From an uncultured Ruminococcus sp. (GTDB taxonomy: Bacteria > Bacillota > Clostridia > Oscillospirales > Ruminococcaceae), in assembly GCA_947169885.1 (NCBI GenBank), contig CAMVRM010000023.1, forward strand, positions 1 through 45,834: a stretch of 45,834 nucleotides of DNA. Reading direction: 5' to 3'. Made by a program: the position numbers and the translations under genes. The notes beneath the pieces were generated by a model, which saw only the letters and a list, made by a program, of their open reading frames with translations, ran no database searches and was not told the DNA's origin. Position 1 is the first letter of the stretch. Each line of letters begins with the position of its first letter. Of this stretch, positions 39,807 through 45,834 are shown one piece after another.

Positions 39807-40793
39807 ATGAAATATACTCACAACGCAGTCGTGTTAGCAGAACAGACTGTTGCGGAACGCCGCCAGAGAGCGCTTGAAACAGCCGAACAGCACGAACAGT
39901 ATATCTATGAGAATCTGCCCGAAGTCAAGCTTATGAAAACTCAGCTTGCACACACCTATCAGACGCTCGTCAGGATAATCGCTCACCGTGAGAAAAACGC
40001 CGCTGAACTTTCAGAACAGGTCAAGCAAAGAAACCTTGAAACACAAAAGCGCATCGAGATACTTGTCGAGGGACTGACAGGCGACCCGAACTACATGAAG
40101 CCGAAGTTCACCTGCGAAAAGTGCAAAGACACAGGCATTATCGAGGGCGAAAGGTGCGAATGCCTGCTCGAACTCATGAAGAAATACACGATACAGGAAC
40201 TTAACGCAAAGTGCAGTATCACTCTCCACGACTTCTCGCAGTTCGATGCAAGCTTTTATGAAACTGTTGACCAACAGCAGAAAATGAGGGGCTGGGTGGA
40301 TTTTCTCTGCCAATACTGCCTTGATTTTCCCGAGGACAAACGTTCTATGCTCATGATGGGCGGCACGGGGCTTGGAAAGACTTTTCTTTCTTCATGCGTG
40401 GCAAAAGCTCTTGCGGAAAGGGGCTACGAGGCGGCTTTCGGTTCGGCGTTCGACTTTCTGCGCCGCATCGAGGACGAACAGTTCGGCAGAACTGAGGGCA
40501 ACACCCTTGATTCGCTCATAAACGCTGAGATGCTCATAATCGATGACCTTGGCGCTGAACAGCAAAAGAGCGTTTACGAGATATATCTATATAACATAAT
40601 CAATTCCCGTGTCAATCTTTATCGCCCGACTATCGTTTCGACCAACCTTAACCCCAAACAGCTTGAACAGCGCTATCATGAGCGCATCGCTTCAAGGCTC
40701 ATGGGTTCGTTCATTCCTATCCCGTTCTTCGGCAAAGACATAAGGCAGAAGAAAATGGAGAAGATGCTCAAACCTGAGCGCAGCGGACAATGA
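39807..40793 (+). CDS. dnaC: Helicase-loader ATPase (DnaC/DnaI type)
   Basis: 328 residues. The N-terminal ~110 residues include a zinc-binding cysteine cluster (FTCEKCKDTGIIEGERCEC) preceded by a coiled coil. The AAA+ domain carries Walker A MMGGTGLGKTFL and Walker B MLIIDDLGAEQQKS, sensor STNLNP and Arg finger region HERIASRLMG. It loads the replicative helicase onto DNA. Its partner gene dnaD is directly upstream. Resemblance to IstB transposon ATPases is family-wide; no transposase is near, so a replication role is favoured. Confidence 0.93.
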   Translation: MKYTHNAVVLAEQTVAERRQRALETAEQHEQYIYENLPEVKLMKTQLAHTYQTLVRIIAHREKNAAELSEQVKQRNLETQKRIEILVEGLTGDPNYMKPKFTCEKCKDTGIIEGERCECLLELMKKYTIQELNAKCSITLHDFSQFDASFYETVDQQQKMRGWVDFLCQYCLDFPEDKRSMLMMGGTGLGKTFLSSCVAKALAERGYEAAFGSAFDFLRRIEDEQFGRTEGNTLDSLINAEMLIIDDLGAEQQKSVYEIYLYNIINSRVNLYRPTIVSTNLNPKQLEQRYHERIASRLMGSFIPIPFFGKDIRQKKMEKMLKPERSGQ

Positions 40794-40810
40794 CAAATAT
40801 CACTCAAAAA

Positions 40811-40846
40811 AATGACATCTGTCACTGAAAAAGTGACGGATGTTAT
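40811..40846 (+). terminator. Weak terminator after dnaC
   Basis: GACATCTGTCAC and GTGACGGATGTT form a stem with G-U pairs. The following T tract is broken (ATCTTGTTTTC), so read-through is likely. Confidence 0.55.
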
Positions 40847-40847
40847 C

Positions 40848-40876
40848 TTGTTTTCGGGAGGATTTTGTGGTATCAT
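40848..40876 (+). promoter_or_regulatory. Promoter of small membrane protein cluster
   Basis: TTGTTT (40848-40853), 17-bp spacer, TATCAT (40871-40876); transcription would begin close to the ribosome site AGGGAG. Confidence 0.5.
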
Positions 40877-40893
40877 TTTATCAGGGAGATGAG

Positions 40894-41358
40894 ATGATGA
40901 ACGATCCTTACGTTACCGCTTTCGGAAAAGGCATAAGAACGGCGTGTATCTTCTGCATTCTTTACAGCCTTGTGATATTTTCGGCGGAAACGGCAGGAGT
41001 GTTCATGACAGGCTGTGAGGGCGGCGGACTGAGCGTTGAACCGTTTGCGGCGGCAGTGCTTGCGCTGTTGTTCTTCCCTGCCGAAAAAAGACGGCTGAAA
41101 AGCTGTGACAGCACCGACAGAAAAGACCACACGTCAGGCTTCATGCTAATGGCGTTTCCGCTCGCACTTGCCAATTCCTACGCCGCAAAGTTCATATTTG
41201 AGTGGTTCATATATCCCGACAGCGTTATGGAATATCCTTACAGTTCGGTGCATTTTGTGATATTCGGAGCAGGATACTTTGCAATGTCAGCCGCCGCCGT
41301 AATGATACGCATAATAGCGGCGCTGATACTTCACCGTATCCGCAAAGACAGGTTCTAA
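40894..41358 (+). CDS. Polytopic membrane protein, unknown
   Basis: About 154 residues from ATG 40894 or 40897 (AGGGAG at 40883-40888). Four hydrophobic segments: about 17-36 (ACIFCILYSLVIFSAETAGV), 47-63, 80-100 and 118-148, with a basic C terminus (HRIRKDRF). I recognise no family. It heads a run of three small membrane-protein genes. Confidence 0.7.
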   Translation: MMNDPYVTAFGKGIRTACIFCILYSLVIFSAETAGVFMTGCEGGGLSVEPFAAAVLALLFFPAEKRRLKSCDSTDRKDHTSGFMLMAFPLALANSYAAKFIFEWFIYPDSVMEYPYSSVHFVIFGAGYFAMSAAAVMIRIIAALILHRIRKDRF

Positions 41359-41376
41359 GAAAGGAGCAGGTTATTT

Positions 41377-41478
41377 ATGATAAAGACAAAGAACAAAAAA
41401 ATAACCGCTGAAAAGTTTATCTGGTGTGTTATCTCGGTGATACAGGTCATAGGGCTGATAACTTTTCTCAAAGCGTGA
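41377..41478 (+). CDS. Tiny membrane protein, 33 residues
   Basis: ATG 41377 with AAAGGAGCAGG upstream. It reads MIKTKNKKITAEKFIWCVIS and continues to TFLKA: a basic head and one short hydrophobic helix. It lies 18 bp after the previous gene and 32 bp before the next, on the same strand. This organisation and the ribosome site support a real gene; the function is unknown. Confidence 0.6.
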   Translation: MIKTKNKKITAEKFIWCVISVIQVIGLITFLKA

Positions 41479-41510
41479 ACAATGCCAAATAAAAAAAGGA
41501 GATGCTTTAT

Positions 41511-41807
41511 ATGGATGAAAAAACTTTTAAGGTGCTGAAAGTGCAGTTTCTTATCTCGCTTATCTACTATGTGTTCCTGCTGGGCTATGGGGTATACAGT
41601 GCGATCGTCGGTGTCGATTCGGGCTGGGCGATGCCTGCTATGAGTGACGGCTCAAAAGACTACGGGTTCGATGCCTTTACCAGCGGCATAGTGATAGGCT
41701 TGATCTATACTTATAAAGTTTTCTTTTTAGGTTTCATATATCAGGCGGTATTCATAATAATAGCTATCATCAGAAAGATAAAGATAAAGATAAAGAAAAA
41801 CAAATAG
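41511..41807 (+). CDS. Small membrane protein, 98 residues
   Basis: Start ATG 41511, with AAGGAG 9 bp upstream; the ATG at 41502 touches the ribosome site. Two or three membrane segments (FLISLIYYVFLLGYGVYSAI, about 11-30; SGIVIGLIYTYKVFFLGFIYQAVFIIIAII, about 58-87) and a lysine-rich tail (RKIKIKIKKNK). Unrecognised. It is the last of three small membrane genes before a terminator. Confidence 0.7.
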   Translation: MDEKTFKVLKVQFLISLIYYVFLLGYGVYSAIVGVDSGWAMPAMSDGSKDYGFDAFTSGIVIGLIYTYKVFFLGFIYQAVFIIIAIIRKIKIKIKKNK

Positions 41808-41812
41808 ATACT

Positions 41813-41851
41813 TCCCTCCCCCGGACAGCTTAGTCTGAGGGAGATTTTTTT
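41813..41851 (+). terminator. Terminator of small membrane protein cluster
   Basis: TCCCTC (41813-41818) and GAGGGA (41837-41842), with further inner pairing GGAC/GTCT, followed by T7. Confidence 0.75.
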
Positions 41852-41884
41852 GCATCAGTTTTCATCTAACTTTCACATAAGTAT

Positions 41885-41943
41885 GTTGACAAATCAACTT
41901 AACGGTGATATAATAACCATATGGTAAGTTGACAAGTCAACTT
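41885..41943 (+). promoter_or_regulatory. Promoter with twin operators of marR-ABC operon
   Basis: TTGACA (41886-41891), 17-bp spacer, TATAAT (41909-41914). GTTGA-caaa-TCAAC (41885-41898) is an inverted repeat over the -35 box. AAGTTGAC-aa-GTCAACTT (41926-41943) is a perfect 18-bp palindrome just after the start of transcription. The two share the half-site GTTGA, so one dimeric regulator, most likely the MarR protein encoded downstream, could bind both and shut the promoter. Confidence 0.85.
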
Positions 41944-41997
41944 GCATATACTGATAACAGACTTGTTTACAGGTCTTATACAGAAAGGAGTGCGCTT

Positions 41998-42468
41998 TTG
42001 GATTCGACCATAATCGACCTGTTCTCGGTGCTGATAGTTCAGAACAGCCGCAGTATACAGAAAATATACAGCGAACTTCTGAGCGACATCGGTCTGAAAA
42101 TTTCGGACGTTGCCTGCCTTATGATAATCAGGCACAACATGAACGGCTGTACGGCAACGGGCTTGCGTGATGCGACCTGCTACGACAAGGCGCTCATTTC
42201 AAGAATGCTCGCCGATCTTCAAAATAAAGGGTTTGTTCGCCGCAACCCCGAGGACAAGGAGAAACAGCGTGGAGCAAGGTTCGTGCTGACTGACGAGGGC
42301 ACTGCTTTAACTCAGCGCATCGACAGGCTCTCACAGCTTATCTCACGGGAGATAGAGAGCAGCCTTAGCAGAGATGAACTCGAAAAGTTCGCTCTTATAG
42401 GCACACAGCTGACCGACAATCTGAAAAGGCTGTCGGAGAACATCGACATTTTAAAGGGAGGATACTGA
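41998..42468 (+). CDS. MarR-family regulator of ABC exporter
   Basis: 156 residues. I set the start at TTG 41998, with AAGGAG 7 bp upstream; an upstream in-frame ATG lies in the operator region. The winged HTH is GCTATGLRDATCYDKALISRMLADLQNKGFV, followed by the wing RRNPEDKEKQRGARFVLTDEG. Two palindromes in its promoter indicate self-repression. The stop overlaps the transporter start by one base (TGATG), so regulator and exporter are made together and probably respond to an exported drug or peptide. Confidence 0.9.
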   Translation: MDSTIIDLFSVLIVQNSRSIQKIYSELLSDIGLKISDVACLMIIRHNMNGCTATGLRDATCYDKALISRMLADLQNKGFVRRNPEDKEKQRGARFVLTDEGTALTQRIDRLSQLISREIESSLSRDELEKFALIGTQLTDNLKRLSENIDILKGGY

Positions 42469-45464
42469 TGCTTGAATTAAAAGACATCAAAAAGGATTAT
42501 CCCGCAGGAAGCGACATCGTTCACGCTCTGCGTGGGGTAAGCCTTAAATTCAGAACGAGCGAATTTGTCTCGATACTGGGTCCGTCAGGATGCGGCAAGA
42601 CTACTATGCTGAACATCATCGGAGGTCTTGACCATTACACCGAGGGCGACCTTGTGATAAACGGCAGGTCGACCAAAGACTTCAAAGACCGTGACTGGGA
42701 CTCTTACCGCAACCACTCGATAGGATTTGTGTTCCAGAGTTATAACCTTATACCTCATCAGACGGTGCTGAGGAATGTTGAACTTGCACTCACACTTTCG
42801 GGCGTGCCTAAGTCGGAACGCACCGAACGTGCTAAAAAGGCTCTTGAACAGGTAGGCTTGGGCGACCAGCTGAAAAAACGCCCCAGTGAGATGTCGGGCG
42901 GTCAGATGCAGCGTGTGGCTATCGCCCGTGCGCTCGTAAACGACCCAGATATTATCCTTGCAGACGAGCCGACAGGTGCGCTTGACACCGAAACGAGCGT
43001 TCAGGTAATGGAGATACTCAAAAAGATCTCGGAAGAAAAGCTTATCATAATGGTAACGCACAACCCCGAACTTGCTGAGAAATATTCTTCAAGGATAATC
43101 AGGGTGCTGGACGGCGAGATCAAGGACGATTCCGCACCGCTCACCGATGAGGAAACCGCCGCAGAACAGGCTGCCGACAGCGAACGTTCTGCTTCCGAGG
43201 GCAAAAAGAAAAAGCCTTCCATGTCATTCATGACGGCTTTCGGGCTTTCGCTCAAAAACCTGCTCACCAAAAAAGGACGCACAGTGCTGACTTCATTTGC
43301 AGGAAGCATCGGTATAATCGGCATTGCGCTGATACTTTCGCTCTCGACAGGCGTTTCGGCATACATCAACGATGTTCAGGAAGAAAGCCTTGCAAGCTAT
43401 CCTTTGGCGATAGAATCGACTGTTATGGATTTTTCCTCACTGTTCGAGACGATGATGGGCAAGTCCTCAAAAAGCAGTGAACACCCGAAAGATGCGGTCT
43501 ACACCCGTCCGATATTTGCAGACCTTGTGAACTCCATGAGCGTTTCAAATCAGAAGTCCAATGACCTCAAAGCGTTCAAGGCTTACATCGAGGAAGAACG
43601 TGCAAAGGACGGCAGTGACCTCAACAAAGCGCTGAGTGCTGTTCAGTATTCCTACAAGCTGAATATCGGCATCTACACCCACAACACCGAGGACAAGATA
43701 GTTCACGCCGACCCCAACAAGCTTATGCAGGACATCATGAGCGAGTCAATGGGCGTTGACATGACTGCCATGACAGAAGCCCGTGACAGCTACCTTGCAG
43801 GTTCGGGAAGTATGTTCTCGGCAGGCGTTGACCTTATGAGCGAGATGCTCCCCGATTCTGACGGAAGCGGAATAAACAAGCTCATCAAGGACAACTACGA
43901 GCTTGTATACGGCGACTTCCCGAAAGAGTATAACGAGATAGTCCTCGTTCTCGACAAAAACAACGAACTGAATGACCTTGCACTGTTCGCTCTCGGTCTT
44001 AAATCTCATGACGATATGAAAGAGATGATGGACGCTGCCATGAACCAGACCGAACTTGAATACGATGACAGAAGCTGGTCTTACGAAGAGATTTGCGGCA
44101 AGGAATACAAAATGATAATCAATTCCGACTGCTACAAGGCTGACGAGAACGGCATATACAAGGATATGCGTGAAAGCGAAACAGGACTTAAATACCTCTA
44201 TGACAACGCTGTTGACATCAAGATAAGCGGTATAATCCGCCCGAAAGAGGACAGCGACACTCAGATGATACAGACGGCTCTCGGCTACACCACTGACCTC
44301 ACAAAGTATGTTGTTGAGCAGAGCAAGGGCAATGAGGCGATAGAAACTCAGCTTGCTGACCCGACTGTTGACATCTTCACGGGCATGACTTTCAAGGCTG
44401 ATGCAAAGGAACTTACCCAGTCTGAAAAGGCTGACGAGTTCAAGGCTTATGCCGCTTCAATGCCCGACACGGAAAAATCAGCACTCTATATCTCCATGAT
44501 GAGCGCTCCCACCGAAGAAGAACTTGCACAGTCGATCGAGCAGATAAAGGGCATGAGCCAGGACGATATGGTCAAAATGTTCATGCAAATGGTCGGCGAG
44601 CAGATCACCATGGACGAGGACACTATCCGCAGTTACCTCGACAACATGAGCGAGGACGAGTTCAACGAGATGCTCCACACTGCCATGACCGAACAGCTCA
44701 CCCAGCAGAAAGCGCAGATGATAGGCGAACAGCTCGGCACTCTGACCGCTGAGCAGGTATCCGCTATGCTTGACGAAGCGCTCAAAGCCGCAGACGAAGC
44801 AACACTTGCGGGCTGGTACGACACAGCTATGCCGCATGATCTGAGCGATTCCACCTATGAATACAACCTTGAAAAGCTGGGTTACGTTGACCTTGACGAG
44901 CCTTCACGCATAAGCCTTTATTCCTCCACCTTTGAGAACAAAGACCTTATCACCGATGCTATCAACAAGTACAACGAAAACAAGCCCGAGGAACAGCAGA
45001 TCTCCTTCACCGACTACATCGGCATAATGCTCTCCGGCGTTACGACGATCATCAACGCTATCACGTATGTACTCATTGCATTCGTTGCTATCTCGCTGGT
45101 AGTAAGTTCGATCATGATAGGTGTTATCACGCTCATTTCTGTTCAGGAGCGCACGAAAGAGATCGGCATACTCCGTGCTATCGGCGCATCGAAGAAGGAC
45201 GTTTCGAGTATGTTCAATGCTGAGACAATGATAATCGGATTCACATCGGGACTGCTTGGTGTTATTGTGACATATCTGCTGTGCATACCGATAAACATCA
45301 TTATCCACAACATCACGGACATCACGAACCTGAACGCATTCCTGCCGATAGGTGCGGCTGTTATACTCATTCTCATAAGTGTTCTGCTGACGCTCATTTC
45401 GGGACTTATCCCCTCAAGAAGTGCGGCGAAGAAAGACCCGGTAGTAGCACTAAGAACAGAGTAA
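42468..45464 (+). CDS. MacB-like ABC exporter: ATPase fused to FtsX-type permease with large external domain
   Basis: 998 residues. The N-terminal ATPase has Walker A GPSGCGKTT (38-46), Gln90, signature MSGGQ (142-146), Walker B DIILADEPTG (161-170) and His198. A charged linker leads to the first membrane helix (about 275-295, GIIGIALILSLSTGVSAYI). About 540 residues outside the membrane follow, rich in Met, Asp, Glu and Lys. Then three helices (from about residue 870) carry the FtsX/MacB motif VQERTKEIGILRAIGASKKDV and end SRSAAKKDPVVALRTE. Such type VII exporters move peptides, antibiotics or lipids or transmit force. It forms an operon with the MarR gene. The substrate is unknown. Confidence 0.92.
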   Translation: MLELKDIKKDYPAGSDIVHALRGVSLKFRTSEFVSILGPSGCGKTTMLNIIGGLDHYTEGDLVINGRSTKDFKDRDWDSYRNHSIGFVFQSYNLIPHQTVLRNVELALTLSGVPKSERTERAKKALEQVGLGDQLKKRPSEMSGGQMQRVAIARALVNDPDIILADEPTGALDTETSVQVMEILKKISEEKLIIMVTHNPELAEKYSSRIIRVLDGEIKDDSAPLTDEETAAEQAADSERSASEGKKKKPSMSFMTAFGLSLKNLLTKKGRTVLTSFAGSIGIIGIALILSLSTGVSAYINDVQEESLASYPLAIESTVMDFSSLFETMMGKSSKSSEHPKDAVYTRPIFADLVNSMSVSNQKSNDLKAFKAYIEEERAKDGSDLNKALSAVQYSYKLNIGIYTHNTEDKIVHADPNKLMQDIMSESMGVDMTAMTEARDSYLAGSGSMFSAGVDLMSEMLPDSDGSGINKLIKDNYELVYGDFPKEYNEIVLVLDKNNELNDLALFALGLKSHDDMKEMMDAAMNQTELEYDDRSWSYEEICGKEYKMIINSDCYKADENGIYKDMRESETGLKYLYDNAVDIKISGIIRPKEDSDTQMIQTALGYTTDLTKYVVEQSKGNEAIETQLADPTVDIFTGMTFKADAKELTQSEKADEFKAYAASMPDTEKSALYISMMSAPTEEELAQSIEQIKGMSQDDMVKMFMQMVGEQITMDEDTIRSYLDNMSEDEFNEMLHTAMTEQLTQQKAQMIGEQLGTLTAEQVSAMLDEALKAADEATLAGWYDTAMPHDLSDSTYEYNLEKLGYVDLDEPSRISLYSSTFENKDLITDAINKYNENKPEEQQISFTDYIGIMLSGVTTIINAITYVLIAFVAISLVVSSIMIGVITLISVQERTKEIGILRAIGASKKDVSSMFNAETMIIGFTSGLLGVIVTYLLCIPINIIIHNITDITNLNAFLPIGAAVILILISVLLTLISGLIPSRSAAKKDPVVALRTE

Positions 45465-45477
45465 GTCAAAATAAAAA

Positions 45478-45834
45478 ATAAAAAATAAGAAATAAGAGAT
45501 AAGAAATAAGAAAGAACTGACGTGAACCCAACAAACGTCCCGTGAGCGCCAGAGAATTAAAAGTTTTAGGAAAGGAAGTCCAGAGGGAATAACCCTTTTT
45601 CAAAAGGGTTTTCCCTTTGGTGGGAGTTTGAGGGCAAAGTCCTCATTCGCCCCTGTGGGGCGATAGAAAGAACAGCGCAAAACAAAAGCAGTCCAAAGCG
45701 CTCAAACGTCCCCCACAAGTCAAAAATCGGCATTCCCAAAACACAATAACAAAAGCAATCGGCATTAAGGTACAGCACCCACTAGGGTAGAAGCACCAAA
45801 ATGCCGATTTTTATTTTTCGGAACAGCGAAAGCG
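45478..45834 (-). repeat. Large structured dispersed repeat, copy C (inverted, cut by window end)
   Basis: Reverse complement of copy B with about 80-90 percent match by eye. It starts with a heptamer tract (aataagaaataagagataag), then holds the AACCCTTTTT/AAAAGGGTT stem, the GCCCC-tgt-GGGGC stem and the AATCGGCATT/AATGCCGATT stems. The segment caaaagcagtccaaag inside it also occurs in family 2 elements. It continues past the window end. No gene is seen in it. Confidence 0.85.

Noticed and set aside
39807-40793. IstB-like transposon helper
   Set aside because: Walker motifs are shared, but there is no IstA transposase or terminal repeat, and the DnaD partner and zinc cluster fit a replication helicase loader.
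45566-45778. Open frame in copy C of the large repeat
   Set aside because: Not preserved in copy B; the region looks selected for stem-loops, not protein.

Overview
The window looks like a chromosome segment of a gut or rumen Firmicute, most likely Ruminococcus or a close Oscillospiraceae relative. The evidence is the mix of genes for plant-polysaccharide breakdown (GH98, GH26, GH43), an anaerobe-type thiazole operon using ThiH, spore-coat cotJ genes, a DnaD/DnaC primosome pair and a YhaM exoribonuclease, with strong AGGAGG ribosome sites and TTGACA-17-TATAAT promoters. The genus is an inference; there is no rRNA or other strict marker here. I see no plasmid, phage or CRISPR signature.

Layout. 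1-2375: a type II restriction-modification pair, with a methyltransferase carrying its own helix-turn-helix and an Eco47II-family endonuclease. 2423-7868: an unusual sensor/AraC regulator followed by a large secreted GH98 enzyme. 7917-11609: the thiazole operon thiS-thiF-thiG-thiH-tenI behind a structured leader. 11687-13819: a lipoprotein, a decayed stretch, and an Rpn-type nuclease gene with a detached copy of its own 3' end. 14038-15402: tRNA-Thr and cotJA-cotJB-cotJC. 15477-24475, mostly minus strand: YhaM, a small protein, lipoproteins, PurA, a lipid-anchored amidinotransferase-like enzyme, two Nudix hydrolases, tRNA-Gly, an SH3 membrane protein and a metallo-beta-lactamase-fold lipoprotein. 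24984-28925: a membrane protein, FruK, a cytoplasmic GH26 enzyme and a ROK regulator. 28995-32059: a YdcF-like protein and a marR-glgB operon. 32308-36274: a 49-residue membrane protein, truncated radC, tRNA-Ala, an hpt-purine permease operon and a second Rpn nuclease. 36621-40793: GH43 beta-xylosidase, dnaD and dnaC. 40894-45464: three small membrane proteins, then a MarR regulator coupled to a MacB-like ABC exporter.

How the genes work together. The glycoside hydrolases with FruK, ROK and GlgB suggest uptake and use of hemicellulose sugars and storage of glycogen. The thi genes make the thiazole half of thiamine only. hpt plus permease salvages purines and purA feeds AMP synthesis. Restriction-modification and the two Rpn loci are the likely defence or genome-conflict elements.

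The non-coding part is unusually rich. Two families of short terminal-inverted-repeat elements (about 161-180 bp and about 105 bp, three copies each) are present. So is a structured dispersed repeat of at least 350-400 bp (two long copies and one window-edge fragment) and arrays of a 7-bp unit, two of them arranged as facing inverted arrays. The observation I rate highest is that both Rpn genes contain an internal, in-frame ribosome site plus ATG just before their repeat-rich C-terminal region, and one locus carries a separate downstream copy of exactly that C-terminal open reading frame.
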